In this document: positions 1 through 8,847 of the stretch, one piece after another | How positions within the stretch are numbered: position 1 is the stretch's first letter | How the letters are laid out: each line of letters begins with the position of its first letter | DNA from: Pseudomonadota bacterium | Lineage (GTDB): Bacteria; Myxococcota; Myxococcia; Myxococcales; Myxococcaceae | Direction of reading: 5' to 3' | Assembly: GCA_023423535.1 (NCBI GenBank) | Contig: JAFAFL010000002.1 | Span: 77,680 to 141,679, forward strand | DNA length: 64,000 nucleotides | Translations under genes and position numbers: made by a program | The notes under the pieces: generated by a model | Databases searched by the model: none | What the model was told of the DNA's origin: nothing | The model's input: the letters and a program-made list of their open reading frames with translations, nothing else

Positions 1-984
1 ATCCGGCTCGACGCCGCGCGCGCTCGCCCGGACCAGCGCGGAGAGCTCCGGGTCGAGCCTCACCGCGGGGATCTTCTCGTAGGTCCACGCCCACGACGCC
101 CCCACCGTGGCGCTGCCCACCTTCGTCGTCGCGCGCAGCCCCCACTCGCCCAGCCACGGATATGCCTGCGGACGTTCCGTTTCGAGCACGTGCGGCTGCA
201 GCCCCTCCTCGATCGACGGGTGCAGCTCGACGGGCACCGCCACGCCCAGCGCCGGCTGCACCATCGCCTCGTCCTGGCCGAACACGGCGTACCGGCTGGC
301 CCGGAAGAAGGGGAAATATACTGCAGTCAGATCGACGGTCCCCACCCGGCCACGCGCGCGCACCGCGGCGTTGGGGAGCTTCACGTCCTCAGGCTCGACG
401 AGCAGAAAGCCCTCGCGCAGGTCGCGCGGATTCAGCGAGTCCGCCGGCGCAAAGGCCGCGTTCGCGCCGAAGGAGACGGTCTGGTAGCCCACCCGCAGGT
501 CGAACGCCTGCGAGTAGAAGTCCACGAAGGCCTCGCCCACCTCCGGCTCGAAGTTCGCCCGCGCCCGATCGAAGCCCCGCTGCGCGCTGGCCCGGTAGAA
601 CGCGCGCGCCTCCACCACCAGGCGCAGCCGCTCGGCGAGCTTCGCATCGAGCCCCACCACCCACCGCGACCGCAGATCGACCACGTCCTCCGCCAGCCGC
701 TCGCCGCGCGCGGACTGGAACGCGGTGTCCACCCCGCCCCGCGTGCGCAGAAAGCCGTACGGCCTCGCGGTGATCTGGAAGAGCGATGCGGCGGTGGGCG
801 GTGACGGCGCCTCACCGGAATCGTCTGGATTCCACTCGGGAATCCCGTCCTCCGTGGCGTCCGAGTCTGACGACGAAGGCTCCTCCCACTCCTCGATCGT
901 CAGCCCGCCGGACTCCTGCGCGCGCACGCTCTGCGCGGCGCAACACAACAAGAGCAGCGCTGCGACAAAAAACGCGCGGGACAT
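1..984 (-). CDS. Exported outer-membrane beta-barrel protein (DUF1302-like), 3' end off window
   Basis: An open frame of 328 codons runs from the ATG at 984 to the left edge without a stop, so the C-terminus is missing. The N-terminus is a clear signal peptide (MSRAFFVAALLLLCCAAQSV, processed near RAQ/ES). A short acidic linker follows, then alternating aromatic and charged segments typical of a porin-like barrel (for example RSRWVVGLDAKLAERLRLVV). The layout resembles the DUF1302/alginate-export-like proteins that often sit beside a LolA-like protein and an RND/MMPL exporter; the LolA-like gene is immediately upstream on the same strand. A role in outer-membrane lipid or hydrophobic-compound transport is inference. 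The frame is not an annotated long ORF because it lacks a stop inside the window, but the signal peptide and coding character support it. Confidence 0.75.
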   Translation of the reverse strand, partial: MSRAFFVAALLLLCCAAQSVRAQESGGLTIEEWEEPSSSDSDATEDGIPEWNPDDSGEAPSPPTAASLFQITARPYGFLRTRGGVDTAFQSARGERLAEDVVDLRSRWVVGLDAKLAERLRLVVEARAFYRASAQRGFDRARANFEPEVGEAFVDFYSQAFDLRVGYQTVSFGANAAFAPADSLNPRDLREGFLLVEPEDVKLPNAAVRARGRVGTVDLTAVYFPFFRASRYAVFGQDEAMVQPALGVAVPVELHPSIEEGLQPHVLETERPQAYPWLGEWGLRATTKVGSATVGASWAWTYEKIPAVRLDPELSALVRASARGVEPD

Positions 985-1002
985 GCGCTGCGGGCTCTAG
1001 CA

Positions 1003-1803
1003 CTACCCGCGTTCGAGCGCGCGCTCGGTGAAGTCCTCGTCGGTCATCTGCGCGTCCTCGAGCTTGAGGATCTCCATCTTCGTCTCCGAGCCGGTCTGCA
1101 CGTTCTTCATCGACGACTCGGCGGCGAGCACGCGGTCCTTGAACTTGCGCAGCTTCAGCGTGCGGTACTCCTTGAACGGCTTGCCCTGCTTGTCCTCGTA
1201 CTGCACGCGCAGCGGGACGTAGGTCTCCTTGTCCACGTGCAGCGTGACCTTGCCGTAGGGAGAGGTCTCGTCGCCCATCCCCTCGAGCACGTACACCTCG
1301 CGCCCATCCACCTTCCCGTCGCCGAGCCGCTTCACGCGCTTCTCCTCGCCGCCCACGCCGCCGAGGTCCGCGTAGCTGAAGTCGGTGTCCATGAACGCCT
1401 GCCCGCGCTGCGTCTTCGCCACCTTCCGCGTGCGCTTGAGCTTGGGGAGGTAGAGCGTGATGTCGTCCGCCTCGTCGCCCTCGCCCTCCACGGTGAGCAC
1501 GCCCACCCCCGCCACACCCGCCGGCGCAAGGAAGCGCGCGAGCGAATGACCTCGCCCGCCGATCTCCCGCGAGGTCGTCCGCAGCACCTGCTCCTTCGAC
1601 TTGTCCCCGCGCGAGGTGGTCAGCCGCAATTCCGCGGTGAGGTCACGAAGGTTCAGCGACCCGCGGTCACGGGCCTTCCGCGCGATCTCCTGCGCCGACT
1701 CCGCCTTGCCCGCCTGCTCCTGCGCCAACGCAGCGGACGACCAGACGAGAGAGGAGACACACACCAACGCACACACGGACCGGAAGGCTGACGAGACGCT
1801 CAT
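1003..1803 (-). CDS. Outer membrane lipoprotein-sorting protein (LolA-like)
   Basis: Predicted periplasmic protein of 266 aa with signal peptide MSVSSAFRSVCALVCVSSLV... ending ALA/Q. The body fits the LolA-like fold annotated as outer membrane lipoprotein-sorting protein (Pfam LolA_like). Characteristic stretches are DDITLYLPKLKRTRKVA, GQAFMDTDFSYADLGG, and a C-terminal run of beta strands ending EDAQMTDEDFTERAL. In this family such proteins usually sit beside an MMPL/RND transporter and a barrel protein; here the barrel gene follows 18 bp downstream, so the two are probably one transcript. A second in-frame ATG at 1824 would add seven residues; I prefer 1803 because the signal peptide starts cleanly there. 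No strong ribosome binding site is visible for either start. The frame stays open upstream to 2955, but that extension is antisense to the M50 protease gene and is not coding. Confidence 0.82.
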   Translation of the reverse strand: MSVSSAFRSVCALVCVSSLVWSSAALAQEQAGKAESAQEIARKARDRGSLNLRDLTAELRLTTSRGDKSKEQVLRTTSREIGGRGHSLARFLAPAGVAGVGVLTVEGEGDEADDITLYLPKLKRTRKVAKTQRGQAFMDTDFSYADLGGVGGEEKRVKRLGDGKVDGREVYVLEGMGDETSPYGKVTLHVDKETYVPLRVQYEDKQGKPFKEYRTLKLRKFKDRVLAAESSMKNVQTGSETKMEILKLEDAQMTDEDFTERALERG

Positions 1804-1869
1804 GGCAGGCACCCGGACGACCATACCCGCGCGCTTCTTCAATGGAAGGACTGGCGCCGGCCGTCCGCT

Positions 1870-3024
1870 ATGTTCCGCGCCCGCATGAGCGTCATCCAGC
1901 CCGGCCCGTTCAGCCTGAGCTTCACCCTCGGCCGCATCCCCGTGGTCATCCAGCCCACCTTCTGGCTGATGGCCTGGATCATGGGCGCGTCGCTGCCGAA
2001 CCGCGAGCTGCTCATCTGGATCCCGGTGGTGCTCGTCTCGATCCTCGTCCACGAGCTCGGTCACGCGCTGGCGTTCCATCTCTGCGGCACGGGCTCCGCG
2101 ATCGAGCTCTACGCGTTCGGCGGCCTCTGCCGCGGCGAGCGCGAGATCGGACGCTGGCAGGACGTCTTCGTCTCGCTCGCGGGTCCCTTCGCGGGCTTCG
2201 CGCTCGGCGGCGCGGCGCTGCTCACCGAGGCCTTCTGGATCGAGCCCCCCGAGCCCGTCGGCATCGCGCTCTGGCACCTGATGTACGTCAACTTCTTCTG
2301 GGGCCTGATGAACCTCATGCCGGTGCTCCCGCTCGACGGCGGGCACGTGCTGGCGGGGCTGCTCGGTCCGCGCCGGCGCCTGCGCGTCGTGCAGGTGTGC
2401 GGCTTCGTCGGCGCGGCCATCGCCATCGCAGCGGCGAGCTGGGGCTCGATGTACATGGCCATCCTCTTCGGCCTGCTCTCCTACCGGAACCTCGCGGAGT
2501 GGTGGCGCCTGCGTCCGAAGCTCGGGCCCCAGGCCTCGGCCGAGGTCAACGAGGCGCGCATCCGCGACGGCTGGACCGCGCTGCACGCGGGCAACGAGAA
2601 GGAGAGCGCACGGCTGGGCAAGCTCGTGCTCGACGAGACCCGCCGCGAGGGAGAACGTGCCGCCGCCCTCGACCTCCTCGCCTGGAGCGCGCTGGCCATG
2701 GGCGAGCCCACGCACGCCCTCTCCTATCTGCGCCAGACCCAGCCGCCAGGGCTCGCCCGCGCGCTGACGTGGGCGCTGGCGCTCGATGCCTCCGATGAGT
2801 CGTCCCCAACGCACGCCGCGAACGCCGCCGAGTGGGCACAGAAGGCCTACGAACAGGAGCCCTCCGACACCAGCGCGTCGCTGGCGATCAAGCGGCTCAC
2901 CCTCCGCGCAGGCCCGGACGATCTCGCCCGCGCGCAGCAGCTCCTCGAGCGACACGCCTGGCAGCGGCCCGGGGCGAAGGATGCAGCCGCTGAGCTGGTC
3001 ACCTCGGCACGCGCAGCGGCGTAA
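1870..3024 (+). CDS. M50-family site-2 protease-like membrane metalloprotease with TPR tail
   Basis: Integral-membrane zinc metalloprotease of 384 aa. The zinc motif HELGH is at residues 61-65 inside a transmembrane helix. The second family motif, NLMPVLPLDGG, is at about 148-158, with Asp156 as the third ligand. About five hydrophobic segments span residues 25-225. The cytoplasmic C-terminal 160 residues are soluble, Ala/Leu-rich and TPR-like (ALDLLAWSALAMGEPTHALSY). M50 proteases cut transmembrane segments of anti-sigma factors and other single-pass proteins; the substrate here is unknown. The start could be the ATG at 1885 (MSVIQPG), since neither start has a good ribosome binding site. 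The gene converges directly on the rhomboid protease gene: its stop at 3024 abuts that gene's stop at 3025, leaving no intergenic terminator. Confidence 0.88.
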   Translation: MFRARMSVIQPGPFSLSFTLGRIPVVIQPTFWLMAWIMGASLPNRELLIWIPVVLVSILVHELGHALAFHLCGTGSAIELYAFGGLCRGEREIGRWQDVFVSLAGPFAGFALGGAALLTEAFWIEPPEPVGIALWHLMYVNFFWGLMNLMPVLPLDGGHVLAGLLGPRRRLRVVQVCGFVGAAIAIAAASWGSMYMAILFGLLSYRNLAEWWRLRPKLGPQASAEVNEARIRDGWTALHAGNEKESARLGKLVLDETRREGERAAALDLLAWSALAMGEPTHALSYLRQTQPPGLARALTWALALDASDESSPTHAANAAEWAQKAYEQEPSDTSASLAIKRLTLRAGPDDLARAQQLLERHAWQRPGAKDAAAELVTSARAAA

Positions 3025-4800
3025 CTACTTCGCCACCGCCGACCGCAGCGCGGCCTCGGCCCGCTTCAACCGCACGTCGCCCGGGCTCACCGCGCGCGCC
3101 TGGAGGATGCGCTCCAGCGCCCTCGCCGGATTGCCTCGGAGCAGCTCGCAGCGCGCGGCGATCTCCAGCGCGAACACGTCCTCCGGCCCGTAGAGCAGCG
3201 CCTCCTCCGAGACGGTGCACCCGCGCTCCAGCTCGCCCGTATAGAGGAGGGCCAGCGCCCACTGCGCGCGGATGCGCACGCTGCCCGGCTCCCGCTTCAC
3301 CGCCGCGCCCAGCGCCTCCGCGGCCATGTGCGGATCGCCCACCCGCGTGAGCACCGAGCCCAGCTCCGCCAGCGACCAGGTGGCCTGCGGGAAGAGCAGC
3401 GCCTTCGCCCTCGCCTCGCGCAGCGCCTTCGGCTCGTCGAGCCGCACGCTCTGCGCCATGCCCTCCACCAGCCTCGCGTAGCGCGGGTTCGCGGTCGGGT
3501 AGCTGAAGACGAGCTGGTAGAGCACCGTGCCGCGCGCGACGAAGTAGGCGAACAGCTCGGTGCGTCCGAAAGGCTCGTCCACCTCCGCGCGCACGAGCAC
3601 CGCGTCGCGATCGCCGATGCGCGCCGGCACCGGCTGCCGGTGACGCACCTGCAGCACCTCGCCGCCCATCGCCTCGGGACGCAGCTGCTCGTCGATGAAG
3701 CGCTTCGCGAAGGCCGCCACGTCCGCGGGCTCGTCGTCCACCAGCGCGCCGGCCGCGAACGTCGCCCGCCCCGCGCCCGGCAGCCCGTTGAAGAACGCGA
3801 GCTGTCCGAAGCGGTTCGCGCCCGGCCGCCACGTCGTCGGCACCCCCACCGAGATCCCGAAGGTGTCGTCGCGCTCGGTGCGGAAGCCCGGCATCAGCTC
3901 CGCCGTCACCGCGCCGCCGCCCACCACGCCCACCACCAGCACCGCCGAGGGCATCGCGCGCAGGAACGGCGAGAGCTTCGACTTGAACCCCACCTCCGGC
4001 ACGCGCCCCTCAGCCAGCAGCCGGGGCCGCAGGAGCGGCGCCACGCCCAGCCCCGCGAGCAGCCCGCCGAGGTGCGCCGCGTTGTCCACGCCCGGGCTGG
4101 CAAAGCCCATGAGGAAGAGCAGCAGCACCAGCGGCACCGCCGCCTCGCCGAGCACCCGCCGGTACCGCGTGGGCAGGATCGTCCGGTACTTCAGCCCGAA
4201 GATGACCAGCCCTCCGAGCGCGCCGTAGACCATGCCCGACGCGCCGGCGGTCACCGCCTCCGGACTCCACCATACCGACGCGGCCATGCTGCACACGCCG
4301 CTGAGCATGAGGAGGAAGACGTAGTCCCAGCGCCGGTACGCGTTCTCCAGCGCGCCGCCGACGTTGAAGAGCACGAAGAGGTTCACCCCCAGGTGGAGGA
4401 GGTTCCAGTGGAAGAAGTTCGCGGTGACGAGCCGCCACAGCTCGCCGGTGTCGGTGATCAGCGGCGCCGCCTTGCCGCCGAGCTTCACCATCGCGTCCAT
4501 GTCCAGTGGCCCGCCGCGCAGGCTCCACAGGTGCACCGCGAGGTTCACCGCGATGAGCCCCGTCGTCACCCAGGGAAAACGAAGCATCCCGAAGGTTCTG
4601 CCGAAGTGTGCGCGCCGCGGCTCGTGGACGCTGCGCCAGACCTCCAGCTCGCAGGCCGGCACGAACGCCTCGCCGGTCACCGCCGGAAAGCGCACGAGGC
4701 ACTGCGGCGACACGTCCCCCTTCCGGACCCGGGCCTCGAACTCGTCGAGCTCCAGGTGCTCGTCCCCCACTTCTGTCCTGAGGGTCAACGGCTGGGGCAC
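3025..4800 (-). CDS. Rhomboid-family intramembrane serine protease with C-terminal TPR domain
   Basis: Protein of 591 aa with several regions. Residues 1-70 are a soluble N-terminal segment. Residues 75-255 form the rhomboid core. The catalytic Ser188 lies in GASGMVYG and the catalytic His243 in DNAAHLGGLLAG. The His/Asn motif HWNLLHLGVN (131-140), which stabilises the oxyanion hole, is also present. A further membrane segment near 280-300 leads to a mixed region of about 170 residues, then TPR repeats to the end (SLAELGSVLTRVGDPHMAAEALGAAV). Rhomboids cleave helices near the membrane surface. An active protease is predicted because both dyad residues are present. The long soluble C-terminus is much larger than in minimal rhomboids such as GlpG (about 276 aa). 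It is oriented tail-to-tail with an M50 protease that also carries a TPR-like tail. Confidence 0.9.
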   Translation of the reverse strand: MPQPLTLRTEVGDEHLELDEFEARVRKGDVSPQCLVRFPAVTGEAFVPACELEVWRSVHEPRRAHFGRTFGMLRFPWVTTGLIAVNLAVHLWSLRGGPLDMDAMVKLGGKAAPLITDTGELWRLVTANFFHWNLLHLGVNLFVLFNVGGALENAYRRWDYVFLLMLSGVCSMAASVWWSPEAVTAGASGMVYGALGGLVIFGLKYRTILPTRYRRVLGEAAVPLVLLLFLMGFASPGVDNAAHLGGLLAGLGVAPLLRPRLLAEGRVPEVGFKSKLSPFLRAMPSAVLVVGVVGGGAVTAELMPGFRTERDDTFGISVGVPTTWRPGANRFGQLAFFNGLPGAGRATFAAGALVDDEPADVAAFAKRFIDEQLRPEAMGGEVLQVRHRQPVPARIGDRDAVLVRAEVDEPFGRTELFAYFVARGTVLYQLVFSYPTANPRYARLVEGMAQSVRLDEPKALREARAKALLFPQATWSLAELGSVLTRVGDPHMAAEALGAAVKREPGSVRIRAQWALALLYTGELERGCTVSEEALLYGPEDVFALEIAARCELLRGNPARALERILQARAVSPGDVRLKRAEAALRSAVAK

Positions 4801-4953
4801 CGGTCCCCTCTACCACGCCCCGGTGGAGGCCTCCCCGACGGCGGCCCGGACCTGCCCGCGCGGCCCCCAGGCATGCGAACGGCCGGCTCGTCCAGATGTC
4901 CGATGGACAGCGGCCCGGACAAAAAGCCCTGTTTTTCAGCGGGGATGGGCGCC

Positions 4954-4983
4954 TTGTGAGCGTGTTCTGCCGTTTGCTATAGA
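4954..4983 (+). promoter_or_regulatory. Candidate sigma70-type promoter of the twin-FHA gene
   Basis: TTGTGA at 4954-4959 and TATAGA at 4978-4983 are separated by 18 bp. Transcription would begin near 4990, about six bases before the GTG start at 4996, so the message would be nearly leaderless. That fits the absence of any Shine-Dalgarno sequence there. The 195-bp region 4801-4995 separates this gene from the divergent rhomboid gene and holds no other evident feature. Confidence 0.4.
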
Positions 4984-4995
4984 TCCGCCCGGACC

Positions 4996-6870
4996 GTGCT
5001 GAAGCTCATCATCGAAGACGACGAAGGCCGGAAGACCGTCGTTCCGTTCGTACGGGACGAGATCACCATCGGCCGCCAAGAGGGAAACACCATCCGCCTG
5101 ACGGAGCGGAACGTTTCCCGCCGTCACGCGCGGTTGCTCCGCATGAACGGCCACGTCGTCGTCGAGGATCTCGGCAGCTACAACGGGATCCGCGTCAACG
5201 GCGAGAAGCTGGTGGGCCGCGCAGAAATTGCGGACGGCGACCTCATCCAGATCGGCGACTACGACCTCGCCATCCAGAAGGAGGCCCAGGCCGAGCCGCC
5301 GCCGCCGCCGCTGCAGAACGGCGCCCGGAAGCACACGCCGCCTGCGCCGGTGCACGCCGCGCCGCCCCCCGCGCCCGCGCCGCTGGAGGAGCCGGAGACC
5401 GAGGCCGCCTCGCCTGTGTACGAGTCGGACAAGCTCGAGGACACCGCGCCCTCCGCCTCCGCCTCCGAGCACGACCTGCGCGAGGCCGCGGACGCCGCCC
5501 GCCGGCACGCCACCTCCATCATCCGCGTCGATCAGGTGGAGGCGAACCGCCAGCGCCCGGTGGCGGACCTCGAGCCCGAGGAGGCGCCGCGCCTGGTGGT
5601 GGTGAACACCGAGTTTGCCGGCCGCGAGTTCGCCTGCATCCGCACCGAATTGCGGATCGGCCGCGCGGACGACAACGACATCTCGCTCGACCACCGCTCG
5701 CTCTCGCGGACCCACGCGAAGCTCGTGCGCGAGGCCTCCGGCGAGTGGCGCGTGGTGGACCTGCAGAGCGCCAACGGGATGAAGGTCAACGGCGAGTCCT
5801 ACGCCCAGGCGACCGTCACCCACCTCGACACCATCGAGCTCGGGCACCTGCGGCTGCGCTTCGTCGGCGCGGGCCAGAAGTACGCCTTCAACGCCGCCGC
5901 CGAGGAACGCGCCGAGCGCCGCGGCACCGCGTCGATGCCGAAGAAGGCCTCGTCGTCGAAGGTGCCCTTGTTCATCGGGCTCGGGCTCTTCCTCCTCGCG
6001 GGTGGCGGCGCCGGCGCGTACTTCGTCCTCTTCGCGAACAAGGCGGACTCGGCGCAGACCCCGCCGGAGCCGGTGGCGATCACGCCGAAGGACGCACAGG
6101 GACAGCCCGCCGCAAACGGGGCGAATGCCGCCGCGACGGAGGCGAAGGCCCGCGCGCTGCTGGCCACCTACTCGGAGGTGCTCACCGCCGGGGACCTCGC
6201 CCGCGCGCGCGCCGCGCTGACGGAGATCGAAGGCCTGGGGACGCTGTCGCCGGAGCTCACCGCGCAGGTGCAGGGCGCGGCAGACCAGCTCTCGGCCGAG
6301 CAGGACGTGCCGCGGCGGCTGGACAAGGCGGAGAAGGAGCTCGCGGCAGGAAAGCTCGACGGCGCGCGGGAGCTTCTGCAGGACGCGGCGAGCACCATCG
6401 CCTTTGCGGAGCGGCACGCGGCGCTCAGCGCGCAGCTGGAGACGCAGACCGCTGCGGCCCAGGCCCAGCAGCAGGCCGCCCAGCAGGCGGCGGCGCAGAA
6501 GCAGCAGCAGGCGGCGCAGGCCGCGGCGGCGGCGGCTTCGGCGGCGGGCAGCCAGAAGCAGACCAACGACCGGGCCCCGGCGCTGTCGCCCGGCGAAGAG
6601 GCGCAACGGCTCGCTGACCAGGCGTACGAGCTTTTGAAGGAGAAGCGCGACAAGGAAGCGCGGACGGCGCTGGCCCGTTGTGTGAAGCTGGACCCGCGGT
6701 TGCCGAAGTGCCATCTGCTCCTCGGCGCGACCAAGTTCCGCTCCGGTGAGCAGGACGAGGCGATGCCGCACTTCGAGGCGTTCTTGAAGCTGGCGCCTGC
6801 GGACGACAAGGACGCAGCGAAGATCAAGACCCTCGTGGCGAAGCACAAGCAGAGCAAGCAGGCCCCGTGA
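4996..6870 (+). CDS. Twin-FHA domain membrane protein with C-terminal TPR repeats
   Basis: Protein of 624 aa starting at GTG. FHA domain 1 (about residues 5-95) shows the hallmark GR (26-27), SRRH (41-44) and NG (63-64). A Pro/Glu-rich linker follows. FHA domain 2 (about 205-285) shows LRIGRADDNDISL, SRTH and ANGMKVNG. A single transmembrane helix (VPLFIGLGLFLLAGG, about 325-348) follows. A long Ala/Gln-rich coiled-coil stretch with poly-Gln/Ala runs and a final TPR unit complete the protein. FHA domains bind phosphothreonine, so the protein probably docks partners phosphorylated by Ser/Thr kinases, which are abundant in this group; a kinase with a PEGA tail lies at 38420. The FHA domains would be cytoplasmic and the TPR part periplasmic. 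The response-regulator gene follows 20 bp downstream, suggesting a shared transcript. Confidence 0.88.
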   Translation: MLKLIIEDDEGRKTVVPFVRDEITIGRQEGNTIRLTERNVSRRHARLLRMNGHVVVEDLGSYNGIRVNGEKLVGRAEIADGDLIQIGDYDLAIQKEAQAEPPPPPLQNGARKHTPPAPVHAAPPPAPAPLEEPETEAASPVYESDKLEDTAPSASASEHDLREAADAARRHATSIIRVDQVEANRQRPVADLEPEEAPRLVVVNTEFAGREFACIRTELRIGRADDNDISLDHRSLSRTHAKLVREASGEWRVVDLQSANGMKVNGESYAQATVTHLDTIELGHLRLRFVGAGQKYAFNAAAEERAERRGTASMPKKASSSKVPLFIGLGLFLLAGGGAGAYFVLFANKADSAQTPPEPVAITPKDAQGQPAANGANAAATEAKARALLATYSEVLTAGDLARARAALTEIEGLGTLSPELTAQVQGAADQLSAEQDVPRRLDKAEKELAAGKLDGARELLQDAASTIAFAERHAALSAQLETQTAAAQAQQQAAQQAAAQKQQQAAQAAAAAASAAGSQKQTNDRAPALSPGEEAQRLADQAYELLKEKRDKEARTALARCVKLDPRLPKCHLLLGATKFRSGEQDEAMPHFEAFLKLAPADDKDAAKIKTLVAKHKQSKQAP

Positions 6871-6890
6871 GGCCTCACACAGGAGAGACG

Positions 6891-7580
6891 ATGAACACCA
6901 GCCCGACTTCTTTTGCCGACGGATTCGCCGACAACGCGACGCTGGACGCGCTCCATGGCGAAGAGAGCGTGAAGCTCCGCCGCGGCATGCAGATCCGCGT
7001 CCTCGTCGTGGACGACGAGCCGGACAACTGCGAGTACCTCAAGCTCCTCCTCGTCCGCGAAGGCTACGAGGTCGACACCGCCACGGACCCCACGAAGGTC
7101 CTGGAGATGCTCAAGAGCCAGGACTACCACCTCATCGTGCTCGACATGATGATGCCGCAGATGAGCGGCACCGACGTGCTCGAGCAGGTGCGCAAGGCGG
7201 ACAGCGACGTGGCGGTGATCGTCGCCACCGCGTACCCGAACGTGGACACCGCGGTGGCCTCGCTCCGCGCCCACGCGTCGGACTACGTGAAGAAGCCGTT
7301 CGAGCCGCAGCAGTTCCTCTCGGCGGTGGCGAACGCGCTGGCGGAGAAGGGCCTCTCCAAGGATCCGGAGGCGGACCTGCACCGCGCCATCGGCCGCACC
7401 ATCCGCGACGCGCGCAAGACCCAGGAGCTGACCCTCAAGCAGCTCGCGCGCCGCACCGGCCTCTCCGTCTCGCTGCTTTCGCAGATCGAGCGCGCCGAGT
7501 CCTCCGCGTCGATCAGCTCGCTCTACAAGATCGCCACCGCGCTCCGGCTGCGGATGGGCGACCTCTTCGGCGAGGCGTAG
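6891..7580 (+). CDS. Response regulator with receiver domain fused to an XRE-type HTH domain
   Basis: Protein of 229 aa. The start at ATG 6891 is chosen because AGGAGAG lies six bases upstream; an in-frame GTG at 6867 would overlap the FHA gene and lacks such a site. The receiver domain (about residues 35-155) contains the acidic pair DD (41-42), the phosphorylation site Asp85 in VLDMMMP, a Thr in VATAYPN and the Lys in VKKPF. A short linker leads to a Cro/C1-type helix-turn-helix (about 168-229; LKQLARRTGLSVSLLSQIE). Most DNA-binding response regulators use OmpR, LuxR or Fis outputs, so a receiver coupled to an XRE domain is unusual. No histidine kinase gene is adjacent; the cotranscribed partner is the twin-FHA protein. 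Confidence 0.88.
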   Translation: MNTSPTSFADGFADNATLDALHGEESVKLRRGMQIRVLVVDDEPDNCEYLKLLLVREGYEVDTATDPTKVLEMLKSQDYHLIVLDMMMPQMSGTDVLEQVRKADSDVAVIVATAYPNVDTAVASLRAHASDYVKKPFEPQQFLSAVANALAEKGLSKDPEADLHRAIGRTIRDARKTQELTLKQLARRTGLSVSLLSQIERAESSASISSLYKIATALRLRMGDLFGEA

Positions 7581-7601
7581 AGCCCCGGGCGCTGACGGCG
7601 C

Positions 7602-8753
7602 CTACGCGTGCGCTTCACGGCGCCGCTTGAACCGCGCGATGAGCCGGGCCCACTTCGAGGGCCGCTCGCCGCGCGGTTTGTCTTTGCGGGGAAGCTCCTC
7701 CGAGTCCTCGAGGAACTCCGTCGTCCAGATCCGCAGGAAGGCCGCCGCCAGCGCCGCCACCAGCGGACCGAGCAGCGCGCCGATGGGGCCGAAGACGCTG
7801 ATACCGCCGAAGAGCGTGATGAAGACGAGCAGCGGCGACAGCTTCATCGTGTTCCGCGCGTAGAGCGGCTTCACGATGTTGTCCACCGAGCCCAGCACCA
7901 ACGCGCCCCAGAGGAAGACGAAGATCGCCGCCCAGGGCCTTCCGCCGAGGAGCAGGCCCACCGACACCGGCACCCACACCATGCCGCTGCCGAGCACCGG
8001 GATGAGCGAGAAGATGAAGGAGAAGAAGGCCATCACCGCCGCGAGGCCCAGCGCCATCGGCACCCCGACGATGCGGAAGCCGACGTAGCCGAGCCCGAAC
8101 TGGATGAGCGCGGTGATGAAGCTCGCCATGAACACGGTGCGGATGGCGGCGGCGACGGTCGTCAGCAGCGCGCGCGTGTGGCGGCGCTCCATCGGCGTGG
8201 CCTCGACGATCGCGCTGGCCAGCTGCGGTCCGCGGGCGAAGTAGACGAACAGCGCGATGAACGCGATCGTCGCGTGGATCACGATGTTGCCGAGGATGGC
8301 CGGGATGGCGGTGACGAAGCCGGCCAGCGCCGCGCCCACGCCGGCGAGCGAGTTGCCCACGCTCTTGCGCACCTCCGCCGGGTCGACGTAACGGAGGAAC
8401 TGGTCCGGGAGCAGTCGCTGAGCGAAGTCGCCCGCCTGACCGGAGGTGAAGTACTCCACCCCGCGGTCGATGAGCGGGATGGCGGACTGGATGAGCAGCA
8501 CGCCGATCACGCCCAGCGGCGCGAAGATCCCCACGAAGGTCAGCACCGACATGAGGAGCGCCGCGACCCCGCGCCGGCCGCGAAGCACGCGCACCATCTT
8601 CTCGTTGAGCGGCCCGAGCATCACCGCCGCGGAGAGCGCCAGCGCCAGCGGGAAGAGAAAGCCACGGCTGATCCAGGCGAGCAGGAACAGCACGGCCCCG
8701 AACATCACGAGGAACGTCGGGGTGGACCATCGCGCGCGGCGGTCGCTCTCCAT
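7602..8753 (-). CDS. AI-2E/PerM family membrane transporter
   Basis: Polytopic protein of 383 aa in the AI-2E family exporter/PerM group. Two N-terminal helices (FLVMFGAVLFLLAWISRGFL) precede a conserved pair near 60-100. A soluble loop of about 80 residues follows, then five more helices with the family's Gly/Pro-rich features (FFSFIFSLIPVLGSGMVWVP; NIVKPLYARNTMKLSPLLVF). The C-terminus is basic and cytoplasmic. Members export small molecules or act as Na+/H+ antiporters; substrate cannot be read from sequence. A second ATG at 8771 would add six residues (MATLRV); neither start has a clear ribosome binding site. The frame remains open to 9152 but that extension is antisense to the beta-lactamase-fold gene. 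Confidence 0.85.
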   Translation of the reverse strand: MESDRRARWSTPTFLVMFGAVLFLLAWISRGFLFPLALALSAAVMLGPLNEKMVRVLRGRRGVAALLMSVLTFVGIFAPLGVIGVLLIQSAIPLIDRGVEYFTSGQAGDFAQRLLPDQFLRYVDPAEVRKSVGNSLAGVGAALAGFVTAIPAILGNIVIHATIAFIALFVYFARGPQLASAIVEATPMERRHTRALLTTVAAAIRTVFMASFITALIQFGLGYVGFRIVGVPMALGLAAVMAFFSFIFSLIPVLGSGMVWVPVSVGLLLGGRPWAAIFVFLWGALVLGSVDNIVKPLYARNTMKLSPLLVFITLFGGISVFGPIGALLGPLVAALAAAFLRIWTTEFLEDSEELPRKDKPRGERPSKWARLIARFKRRREAHA

Positions 8754-8847
8754 GACTCGAAGGGTAGCCATCCGCCACGGCCTGCCCTTCGCTCCTGCCG
8801 TGCCCATTCCCGGGCGGGAGGGCGCTCGTCCCCCCGGCCGGTCCGGG

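Noticed and set aside
4936..6846. Minus-strand open frame opposite the twin-FHA gene
   Set aside because: No domain signal; the plus strand has two FHA domains with all key residues.
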